Shown here: positions 35,884 through 46,390 of the stretch, one piece after another | Layout: every line of letters starts with the position of its first letter | How positions within the stretch are numbered: the stretch's first letter is position 1 | NCBI GenBank assembly: GCA_021464245.1 | Contig: JADCRB010000088.1 | Span: forward strand, 198,940 to 262,939 | DNA length: 64,000 nucleotides | Direction: 5' to 3' | From: Carallia brachiata | Lineage: Eukaryota > Streptophyta > Magnoliopsida > Malpighiales > Rhizophoraceae | Notes under the pieces: generated by a model | What the model saw: only the letters and a program-made list of their open reading frames with translations | Databases searched by the model: none | Told to the model about the DNA's origin: nothing | Translations under genes and position numbers: made by a program

Positions 35884-38800
35884 AGCAATGACTGACTATT
35901 TCTTCTCAGGGAGGGGGCCGGGGAGCTGCAAGGAGTCCGATAGCACCTTCACTTAAAAGACTTATATTAATTAATTCGATTGCATGCACTAAGCATGGTA
36001 TAATGGTATATGCATACATATGTAGACAAACTATATAGAGTTGATTTCATCAAATTCGGGTTGAGCACCTAAGGAATATGCTTGGGATGCCATAATAGAT
36101 GCAAACGAAAAGATGGAGAATTTTTGTGAGAGGTTTGTTTTATGTGGCAGGCTTACATCGGCGAATGCTTTTCCCCGCAACCATTTTGTTAGTGCATGTA
36201 AAACAAAGATAGGCCCTCATTGCATTTATCGATTTATATTATGTTATATGGAGCTTACTTGTACTATTTTTGTATTTATGACTGTTTGAGAATCGTTTTT
36301 TCACCGTTTTGGCGGCCACCATGATTATATTTGCAAGGGAAAATGGTTATGGGTATATGATATTTCTCAATTGTTTCTACACGTAATTTTTTTTATGTAA
36401 TTATATGTGTATTTTATACAACCACAACGATAAAAAATAATATAAAAAGTATTAATATTTTTTTTATAATTACACAAAAAATATTCATAATTATAAAAAA
36501 AAATACGTATAAATATAATAAAAAAAATCATATGCTCATATAATAAAGTCCTATTTACAATTTACAAAGGATTTCAATTTATTTATTTATTTTTAAAATT
36601 TTGATAGTAAAACTCCCCCAAAGGTTCCAATTTGTTATCCAAGTAACTGCAAGGTCTGCTTCCCTCCCTCTCTCTCTCTCTCACATCGTACACCAAAGTC
36701 AAATCTTTGTAGGTTTTTGATTGGGTTTGAGTAAGAGGACGCGCAGCTCCCCCATAGACGGGACGTCCGTGCACCTTCTCTATTGGCAAATTATTTATTT
36801 ATTTATTTATTTATTACTAGAAAAAAGTTACATTTAAAAAAATTTTATGAATGTAATTAATCTAATTTTATATGTAATTAATCGAATTTTATGTGTAAAG
36901 AAATAATAGTAATTTTTTTTATTTTTAATTGTATTTAAAATTCGAAACAATTATAAATTGAATACAATTAATTACATTTAAATAATTTTTTAGATAATTT
37001 TTTATCTGAAAGTATAACAGTATTGTTATTGCTTGCAGTAGGTGTTCTTGAAATGGAGAAGCAACAATAGGGACTGCAAATCTGCCTCTTCCAGCACCGC
37101 ACGGCCATTAAATTGTAAAATGTAAAGTTTTTCGACACAATTTCTTTATGATATATATTTATTGGTCATGTAAAACAGGAACTCGAATAAAGTCTTTTAC
37201 CTAATTAAATTGAACTAGGTTCACAATGTTTCCGAAACTCTTTAACTGCCGTTCAGTGTTACTCTTACATTTTTAACATTGCTCGCATTTTTCTATTATT
37301 AAAAGTATAGCGATATTTAATATATCAAATCGTCATACAAATTTCGTTATAATATATCAAATATTACTATATTAGAATCATATCGAATCGTCATTCAAAT
37401 TGTAGCTGATAAATTTTTACTAAAGCAAATACTTCTGCAAAATTCACTACAACATGCTAAAATTTATTCGGGATCTCCCATATTTATCAAAATTAAAAGC
37501 ATTAATTGGACGTGGAGAAAGCCACAACGCCAGGATGGGGGAGAGAGAGAGAGAGAGTCGAGAAATAGTGGATAAGGTCGATGTGCAATAAATATAAAAA
37601 TATAACAGGTTTAAACTTATGTATAATATACAACTTGTGTACAAAGAATTAAGTTAATGTACAATAAATTTAAAATTAATGTGTAATATATTAAAGTTCA
37701 AAACCCCTGTCAAAAAAGCTCTGTCTTAGATCTCCGTCAAAATCTACATATTATTTTTTTTTTTATAAATTTATTTTGGTATTATAACTCAAAACCTTAA
37801 AGATAGATTTTCAAACTTTTAACCATTGGAATGCCCTCTCAAAAGATATGTATAATATTTTTTAACTCACACTTCCGGGTGTATCTTTCCCAATATTTTT
37901 ATTCCTTCGTCTCTTTTGCAATTTTTTTTTTTTTTTCAGAGGAGAAATGCTACCTGTGTAAGCAAAATGCCATTTTATTTTTACTCCCTTCTAATTATCT
38001 AAGTATATTGCCAATGGACTCTCTCTCTCTCTCTCTGTTTTTTTTTTTTAGCAATTGAGAATTTGTCAATTTTGAACCTTTTTTTTGGTATAACAAATTG
38101 CAGTATACGCAAATGTGGAGAGGGCCACAACTACAAGCTTACAGCTTCTACATAGCCATGTCTTATCATGCTAATAACAGGATAAGCCTTTCCGAAGTTA
38201 TAAATTTTCAGAAATTTTTGTAATCAAGGGTGAAACTTCTATGAGTCTTTAAACTAGTTCTAAGTTTTTAATTTTTATTCCATATGAGTCTTTTTTGAAA
38301 AAGAAATTGTTCAACTCGTTATGTACAAAATTTGACTTAGTATAGCATAAAAAATACTAAAAACATACTAAAAATACAAGAATATGTCGACGCCCGTATT
38401 TCGCTATTTTTCAACTCTTATCTCTTCTACGTGCAAAATGCAAAAATCTTACATTTTTTTTACTACACAAATTTGAAAAAAAATATATTTAGAGTTTTTG
38501 CTTTTTATATGCAGAAAAATTTAACAAAATATGCACTTGGAAATATTTGAGGGCATGTTTGAGTTGTTATTATACTATTTTTATTAACTCAAATTGTGTA
38601 TCTAACAATTTGATCAATTTCTATCAACAAACTCATTGGAATGAAAATATGGTTTAGGACTCATTTACAAATTAAAAAATGTTTAGGGTCTAATTGCACA
38701 AATTTCAAAAAGTTTCGGACTTCTCAAATAATTTGCTAATGACATGAAAGGAAAGCACAAGGCAGAAATCAGTCTAAAAATAAAATAATAGGATAAATAA

Positions 38801-38980
38801 GTCTAAGAATAATGGAATTGATACATATATTTCAAGACTTGTCCAGATTGCTTCTTTATTCTTCTTCTTCTTGTTCATAGAAATTATTGACAAATCCTCA
38901 ATCAATCAGCAATTTTTTTTATATATTAACTGGTACTAAAAGTATATAAATATATAACTCATAACACTACTTAGATCCTT
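35884..38980. other. Intergenic region upstream of ABCB
   Basis: The first few hundred bases should contain the ABCB promoter, but no clear TATA box stands out. The rest is AT-rich with an (ATTT)n run at about 36789-36815, (GA)n near 37540 and (TC)n near 38019-38036. A region at about 38215-38730 has weakly similar inverted ends (CTAAACATTTTTTAATTTG-type sequence) and may be a decayed MITE. Confidence 0.45.
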
Positions 38981-38989
38981 ATATTTTAC

Positions 38990-39310
38990 GCACTATATAT
39001 GAACGCTACTAGCGTAGGAGCGATCATGGTCAGGGAAGACCAAGTCAGTGCATTGCATATAGGTAGCAAGAGGGCGCTTATACCCTAATAGCGGAGCCTC
39101 ATGGGAAAGGGCCAAGCCCAATAAGGGCAGCACAACCCCGAGAAGGGCCGAAACATTGACTCAAGTGGGGGGCATGGGTCTATTCGCATTTGACCCCTTC
39201 TTTGCCTGCTGACGGCTGCTGGGTCAGATGCTTATTCTGTCATTTAAGATGGGTAGAACGCAAAAACATCGGGGTGCTGCCCCAACTAATGTGCACGTAT
39301 CCGTAAAGTA
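38990..39310. other. GC-rich island of unknown origin
   Basis: About 320 bases of markedly higher GC content stand alone in AT-rich DNA, including GGGAAAGGGCCAAGCCC and GGGGGGCATGGGTC. No coding frame is kept. It could be a solo LTR or other repeat fragment, but no ends or target duplication were found. Confidence 0.35.
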
Positions 39311-41260
39311 ACAGTAAGTAATAATTTGTCTAATTAAACCAGTGATTACACGTTGTTAATTTTAAATTTAGTCACCGTCATAATCGATTTAGGAGAAAAT
39401 CGCTCGAGTCTAACAGTACTCAGGTAGTAGATTTTTTCCTATGATTTGAGTTGAATGAGACATACAAACGAGAATTACTTTGACTTCGGTCTGTAGATCT
39501 AATGACCGATATATCTTAGATAAATTTTTTTGTTCAAAAAAAAGTAAGTAAAAATAAAAACAAAAAAATTAAAATAATAAATCTGATATGCTCTTGAAAA
39601 ACGTTAATGATAAAAGCTGTTGAAATGGTATAAGCTTTTTTTTTTTTTTTTTCTATATAAGATGTGTAGTTCAAATACGAGATTTCTCAATTTTTGCTCC
39701 TTTTTTTTTTTTCGGTTGTTCTTTAGAAGAATGTCTTTTGGATCATCAGCCCATAGACTAATTTTATCCATATTTAAAATTTTCCAAGTTGTTTGGATTC
39801 TAATCATTTTCGAGTTTAGGTTTCTTTGATAGATGCTAAATGGTCAACGTACTGACATGTTGATTGTAATTTGACAAAATAAAAGTGATGCTTACATGTA
39901 ATTTGAAAACAAGGAGTGCCAAAAATCGCCACCTCACTTCTTGTCCTATAGTTTTTGGCAAGCTTCTTTTACCATACAAAATGCTTGCATCATAGTGTCT
40001 TCAATTACGATTGAGGACCTCAGTGGAACTAATCCACACTGACAATGAAAAATATTGCAAAAGAATCATTTGAACCCTCATATTCAATTAATAATCTTCA
40101 TAGCACACTAACACGCGTACTTTTTAGCATATTTTGTTTCACTTATACGTTCTAAAAAAAACCTAACTCAATTAAAAAATTTGAGGCAACAATAAGACGT
40201 CAACAATGACAAACTTTCAAAAAATATGACACTATTCATCTTAAAAAGAAACATAAAGCACAAATATAATATTTTTCTGCCTCCACATTTTCTTGCCCTC
40301 TCTTCAAAATCGTAATAAATTGGTCAAGAGTTGATGAAGTTGAAAAAATATAGAAAAAAAAGAATTGAAAAAGAGAAAATATAATAATCTCGACAATAAA
40401 GTTAAGAGAGCAAGCATAAATGATCAAACATTCTTTTCCTTTCTTATTTGGAGCTATGGCATAGCAAGCGCTGATGATCAAATCTTGGTAACGCAATGTT
40501 GATTATTTTTTTTTTACTCTGTAAATCTGTGCGAACTTAGAGCCGGAATAATGTATTCATCCATCTTTCATCATTTTTTGTCTATTATCAGTGAAATAAA
40601 CTTCATTCTTTGAGACATTTTACTGTTTTAGTAGACCCCATAAACTCAATGAAAACTTAATTTCAGTGTTAACCTAGTTTTTAATCATTTTCAGGCTTTG
40701 GTCCTATTCTATTAAAGTAGTGCTTTCATTACAGGCTGTAGTGGCCGAATTATTTGTGCTTTGACGAGGTATTACAGAATAAAGACGAAAAACATTAAAC
40801 AAAAGAACTAGAAAGAGGCCAAAAAGGCAATTACATTAGCAAGCATTCAATAAATAATCAACCTGCTACTTCCTTGCAGGGAGGGCTCCAAACTATTAAC
40901 CCATGCTTTTGAATTAGTCGGCCGGCCGGATGTGAAATTACACATTACGAACAAAGAGAATAAGGAAGTCCCATCCAAGAGCATAGAAGTACTTCGCAGA
41001 AAAATGTCCAAAAAATAGGACATCTTGTTTTTTTTTTTTTTGAACAAAATTAAAAAATCTATCGTGGATATATTAGTCATCGAATCTTGGAGTTAGAGCC
41101 AGAGTATTGTTGAAATATAAAGTATTTTAAAAAACTTTAATCACACATGAGAAAGAGAAATTAAGTAGTATTTAGCAAATTAATATAAATCAAAGACATG
41201 AATCCCACATGTAAAAAAAAAAATTAAGTATTACTTATTTATAATCTATTATATTTCTTA
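39311..41260. other. AT-rich intergenic region
   Basis: No gene or defined repeat is seen. It has long T-runs, for example at 39636-39651 and 41029-41041. Confidence 0.5.
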
Positions 41261-41472
41261 TACTTTATAAGTTGAAAGACCCATAAAAGATCTCGCACTA
41301 CCTAAACCCTGACCCGCTATGAGCGGGCCCGTGCGACCTAACTCGGTGGACTGGCCTTAGCTGATACACCCTACACCGGTCCACCCCCAAGCCCAATTTT
41401 TTAAAATCTTTCAAATACTTTAGTTAAAGTAGCCACTATTTCACTAGCTGCTTTTTACTGATAAAAAACTAA

Positions 41473-41522
41473 CTGTTACAGACTGTTAAGAACTAGCCTG
41501 TTACAGACTGTTGAGAACTAGC
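41473..41522. repeat. Tandem duplication, 25-bp unit, two copies
   Basis: CTGTTACAGACTGTTAAGAA and the next five bases (41473-41497) are followed at once by a copy that differs by one base (41498-41522). They lie in a stretch (about 41270-41800) with a TATA-like CTATAAAATG at about 41590, which may be a solo LTR or TRIM. Its ends are not clear. Confidence 0.75.
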
Positions 41523-41920
41523 CGTTGTGACCATTAAACCAACCTTAATGTTTATTATTCTACTTTATGAAAATTTATATCCAGACCACTATAAAATGAG
41601 TAAGTTGCGTAACACAAAAGAGAACAACAATTATACTCTTCCTCTTCCTACTCACATTCTGGAATTTGTTGGGTTTTCAAAGTTGTACTGTTTCTGTAAC
41701 CTCACTTGTGAAGTCCACACCAATGGGAAGATCTATCTTATCCTGGGAGGATAGTCGCCATTATACTTGTTGCATTGTGACCATTTAGTACTCGGGGGTG
41801 TAAATCTATCCTTAAAGATAATACTTTTGCACGCTTTAGATTTTATAATTTTGTTTATTTTGTTACATCCAAATTTTTTCTTTTTATTTATTATTATTAT
41901 TATTCCTGAATATTCTAACA

Positions 41921-42160
41921 AGTATTCCCCATTTGAAAGTCCCATTAAACCCAACTCATAAGAAGTAACCCACTAGTCGAGTACTGTTGACACCGAACAT
42001 AACTTTTTCAAGCTGATTACTAATCTGTGAACCGAGACCAGAGTATTCCTATTTGAAAGTTTAATTCAACCTAACTCATAATAAGGGATCCACTACTCGA
42101 GTACTGTTGATCTCAAATGTGTCTCTCCCAAGCCAGTTATTGCGATTGTCTAATATAAAA
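41921..42160. repeat. Tandem duplication, 120-bp unit, two diverged copies
   Basis: ATTTGAAAGT recurs at 41931 and 42051, CAACTCATAA-type sequence at about 41952 and 42072, and CGAGTACTGTTGA at 41978 and 42098. All are spaced 120 bases apart, so two copies lie head to tail with many substitutions. Confidence 0.75.
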
Positions 42161-43907
42161 CTAGCAGCGTACAGTTCACAGTAAAATCGAAAAAATCAAG
42201 AGTCAGAACTCTTAGACGCTGCCTCTTAAACATCTTTCAAATATATTGATTTGCACATGTGCCTGAGAAAAAAACAAAAAGAAAAATAATAAGACAAGTG
42301 AGGTTCTAAACACACCTAAAAAGTCATGCATCCGAGCTCCTAATTTAAGGGAATGCTGATTCGAATGCCTCATCTTTGAGCCATTATCAGTTTTGTTATC
42401 CCCCACCCTCGGGCATGCATGCATTTCCTTTTCGGGATCTGGTCGGAGTTGCCATGCCCGTGGTGGCTAGTGTTTTTTGTGTTTTCTTTCTGTTGTTCTT
42501 TTTTTCCTGTTTTTTTCTGCATTTGGGTTTTTTTTTTTTTTTGGTAAGTTTTCAAATATTGAAGCTGAGAACCAAAGCAATAAATCGTATCAGATCCAAA
42601 TTGAAAGCTTAGCACCAGATTCTTTGATCACAACTATTTTGTAATTAGACTTATTATATATATGTGTGTGTGCGCGAGAGCGCGCCCATGCTGCACGCAT
42701 GTGCCCGTGTCTGTGTGTGTTAAATAGTTGTCTATCATCACTCTTTTAAAAAGCAACAAAAAAAAAAAAAATCTTACCCAAGCATAATTGTGTCTAACCA
42801 TTGCTCTTAGCACAATGGTAGACAAATATTGTGCAGAATAGCTCTACATTTTATTTTTATTGATGGTCAGAATAACTCTTTCCACCTTTGAGCTGTGTTT
42901 ATTGGGAATGTTAATATTTATGCACAAGATCATTACATGTAGCAAATAAGTATGTATTACGTAACGAAAACTCTCGTATAAATTATTTGACTAAAGCGGG
43001 TGCTATTTCTATTAGTAACTTTTTCTTAAAGCAACCCCTTGTGGTTTTGTAATCTTTATTAGACAGAAATAAATATAATATTATTTATTTTCGCTATTGA
43101 TATTTTTTCTTTGTTTTATTTTGTCTTCTTTAATGTTAAAAAAAAAAAAGGGACAGTAGATAAATATCTTTTTCAATGTCCATTTCCCATTTGCAAGTTG
43201 CCCACATTTTGCGTTGTTTTGTCTGCACGTCGCTATATTGTTGTATTTAATCATTGCTCAAGTGACACAGACATTTAGAGCCCACCATCCTTTTTTTTTT
43301 TTTTTTTGAGCACAAAAATTTTTTCCCTTTTTGTTTATCCCACACCAAAAAACAAAAGAAACATGCCCAAATCCTGAACTTAATTGTGAATTTATAATCG
43401 TTAAATCTTCTAACTTGGGATTCTGATCACTTCAATTTTTATTTGTTATATTGCGCTTTCTGATGAAAGAAGATTGAAATTGAATGAGGATAAAAAAAAA
43501 AAATAGAAACAATTTCCACTGTCAAACGTAACAAAAAACTTTGTTCTTTAATTGTTAAAACCAGATAGGAAATGGATTGGAACTCAAGGTGCTGAATAGA
43601 CATTATTCCAAAGAAAAACTGCTAAGAGAATACAGGATATAATCATAATTAATTATAACAATGAGTTTAGTCTTTAAAAAATAATAATAAATTAAATTTT
43701 GTAAAATTAAATTATAAATATACTTAGTGTTACTACAAATTTGTTTAATATTACATTAAATCTTGATTTTAAAAAATCTTTCGCCTACTTACTACGATTA
43801 TTTTTTTTTTATATCTTCCTAGTTTTTCTTGATTCGGAAACCAAAAGGTAAATACAACAAAAAACTGAATCAATTCACAGCATTTATTTCAAAGTATCCC
43901 AATAAAT
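42161..43907. other. Intergenic region with GT/GC alternating tract
   Basis: No gene is seen. At about 42656-42722 alternating purine-pyrimidine sequence (TATATATGTGTGTGTGCGCG, then GTGTCTGTGTGTGT) forms a mixed microsatellite. Several homopolymers follow. Confidence 0.5.
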
Positions 43908-43910
43908 TAA

Positions 43911-44660
43911 GGGGGTATTTGTTTTAAATAAATATAGCATGGAAATAGGAATCAACTATATTGATTCTCATTCCCATATTTTTTTTTTTAAAAATGATTC
44001 TTGTTCTCTTAAATTGAGGAATCACATTTCTAATTTTGATGGAATCACGATTTCCTCCTCACTGTCATCAATTATTCTCATTCTTTTCTTAACTACCTTA
44101 ACTACCCACCAAATAAAATTTCAAAAAACAAAATCAAATTATAATACTTCTTTATTATTATCATTATTGTTATTATTAAAATTTTATGTTAATATTTTTA
44201 TTTTGAATTTTATATTTATGATTTATTGTGAAGTACGTTATAATAATTAAATAATAATAATAATTATTATAATTATTATTATTATTATTGAAATTTTATG
44301 CTAATATTTTTATTTTAGATTTTATCTTTATGGCTATTATTGTGAAGTATTTTATTATAACAATGATAAAAATAATCATTATTAATTTTATTTTTTATAG
44401 TTATTTAATATTTTTAATTTGACATTATATTACAATTTTTTTGTATTTATAATTTTTGATTTTAATAAAATTTTTCTTATTTTTATCCCAACATAAATAT
44501 TAATTCTCATTCTGAACTGAAACAAACAACTATAAAAAGTTTTGATTCTAATTCCTAAATAAATCAAATATATTATGAAATAAGTCATTCTATTTTCAAT
44601 TCCATTAAATTCTCATTCCTCCTTCCAATTCTGATTTCAAACCATAAAACAAATGGCCCC
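43911..44660. mobile_element. PIF/Harbinger (Tourist)-like MITE
   Basis: The left end GGGGGTATTTGTTTTAAAT is matched by the right end, whose reverse complement is GGGGCCATTTGTTTTATGG. Subterminal blocks rich in ATTCTCATTCC-type sequence are also arranged in inverted order. Both ends are flanked by TAA (43908-43910 and 44661-44663), the 3-base target duplication of PIF/Harbinger elements. The AT-rich interior has an (AAT)n/(ATT)n stretch at about 44248-44290 and no transposase. Confidence 0.7.
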
Positions 44661-44663
44661 TAA

Positions 44664-44972
44664 GCATTTTATATCGCCGGTTTGGAGGGGCTTCCTCCCA
44701 TCTAATGAGAGGTTAATGCACAAGGGTCTCCATCTGGATCGACGTTGTGTTAGGTGTGGAGAAAATGACGAGTTCATTTGTCATGTTCTCTTACAATGTC
44801 CTTGGGGCTGATGGTATTTGGCTTTTTTACCTGCTGGGATTAACAGCAAGGGAAACAAATTCTTGGGACTTTGATGCGTGGTTTGCAACATGACGGCCAG
44901 TGGACCTCTGGAGGCTTCTGAAATGATGTGTATGATATCTTGGACAATATGGCGAATTAGGAAAATTCTTGT
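44664..44972 (+). pseudogene. LINE zf-RVT fragment, left part (split by gypsy insertion)
   Basis: The plus strand encodes VWRGFLPSNERLMHKGLHLD, then a zinc-binding motif CVRCGENDEFICHVLLQC and WTIWRIRKILV. This is the zf-RVT region of L1-type LINEs. The frame stops at the gypsy border and continues at 52640. Confidence 0.8.
44968..44972. repeat. Target-site duplication of the gypsy element, left
   Basis: CTTGT, identical to 52635-52639 beyond the other LTR. Confidence 0.9.
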
Positions 44973-45632
44973 TGTAAAGTATAAATTTCGAGTCTAAAAC
45001 AATTAAACTCGAAAATATAAAAATAAATTACAAATAAAAATTGTAAAAGAAAAGAAAATTTACGTGGGGTCGATCTCCGTAGATCCTCCGATTAGTGTTC
45101 CTTTTTTTACTCCGTCAAGGGCTGCACGAGCTTGATCTTGACAGAAATAATTTCCACCGTTTTTTTCTTGAACTGGATAGACTGAAATTGTATCTGATTT
45201 GGAAGTTTTGACTACGTTTAGGAACCGTAGAAACTTGATCTGAGCAGATCTGACTTAATTTCACCGATGGTTGAATGGACTTGTTCTCGGATGAGCTGCC
45301 TGGATTTTGCTGAGGGCCGTATGAGACTTAATCCCAGCCGGATTTGTAATATTTTGATTTTTTTTTACTATCTCTCTCTCTTTTTTTTTTTTTGCCTGCT
45401 TTCTCTTTTTTTTTTTTTCTCTTTGCGCTTGCTTCGCTGCTTTTCTGCGCTTTCTTCTTTTTTCTCTGCTTTTCATTCAATTGGGGAGGCCAATTTATAG
45501 GCCTCCCCCATGCCTGCCTGCCACCAACCAAATGGTTGGTGGCATTTAATTAGGTTGGCAGCTGCCAACCTTCAAGGTTGGCGGCTGCCAACCATATTAA
45601 TTATTATTTTTTTTTTAATTTATTTATTTACA
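44973..45632 (-). repeat. Gypsy 3' LTR
   Basis: It matches 51969-52634 closely. It differs mainly in homopolymer lengths and by an extra 23-base unit (around 45553-45575) containing the palindrome GGTTGGCAGCTGCCAACC. The high similarity suggests a fairly recent insertion. Confidence 0.92.
45492..45499 (-). promoter_or_regulatory. TATA box in 3' LTR
   Basis: The minus strand reads GGCCTATAAATTGG. The same site occurs in the other LTR. It lies inside the LTR downstream of a palindrome-rich U3, where an LTR promoter is expected. Confidence 0.6.
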
Positions 45633-45650
45633 AATGCCCCCACTTCAAGG
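45633..45650 (-). other. Gypsy polypurine tract
   Basis: Next to the 3' LTR the minus strand reads CCTTGAAGTGGGGGCATT. The G-rich purine core sits where the plus-strand primer belongs. Confidence 0.6.
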
Positions 45651-46390
45651 GTCGGTAAGGAAGAATTTTACAGAAATGATTCGAGTCGAGTCTTGAAGTC
45701 CAGTTTGAAATTTGGAAAGTCCTGATGAACATTGAATCTTGGAGTCTTCTATCTTTGACCATGCCCGCTGTTGTTGAATCGCAATAGGAAACTGATACGA
45801 TCTTGAGAAAGTTAGCAGTCCAGCCAATATAAAAATTGACATTCTAACTCCAAGTGCATTCGAACTTCCATAGCTAGAAAAGGCTGGCAAAGGTTCTTTG
45901 AAGTTTCAAAGCTCTGGTGAGGATGATCCGGTAGGCAAAGAATTTAAACCTCCCCAAGAGGAAGGCCCAGCACCTCGGAATTTCAAGACCGGCACACAGA
46001 GAGACTGACTGTAGTGATGATTCCCAAGTCTGCTTCGACGTAAGGAGAGTAGTTGGAACTTCCATGTACGTCGCCGCATCCAAAGGAAGATTAGGATGAT
46101 TGCAGCTTCTCATCCCTCTGTGGTAGATGTGAACTAAGGAGAGTAGTTGGAACTCCATGACACCGACGGCGTTGGAGACTGAGTTTCGAGAGCTTTTAGG
46201 GATCCCTCGAGGAAGACTACTCCTTCTTTTCTTAGTTCGTGCGCCTCCAACTTCTTGATCGAAGAATTTCCTGAGACAAGTGCAGAGACTAGCCATTTCT
46301 TTTGAGAAAGAAGAGCTGAGGGGTAAGTATTACAACTCGGGAATGCAGATATATATATACATACGATAAAAAGACCTTTGATACAGAGCA
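45651..46390 (-). other. Gypsy 3' region where integrase would be expected
   Basis: A minus-strand frame of 140 codons (46296-45874) has no integrase motif and no known domain. The region contains two pairs of short direct repeats: 46369-46408 with 46478-46517 (40 bases, one difference) and about 46041-46066 with 46135-46159. These suggest local rearrangement. Confidence 0.6.

Noticed and set aside
38215..38730. MITE with inverted ends
   Set aside because: End similarity is weak and no target duplication was found. Kept only as a remark in the intergenic entry.
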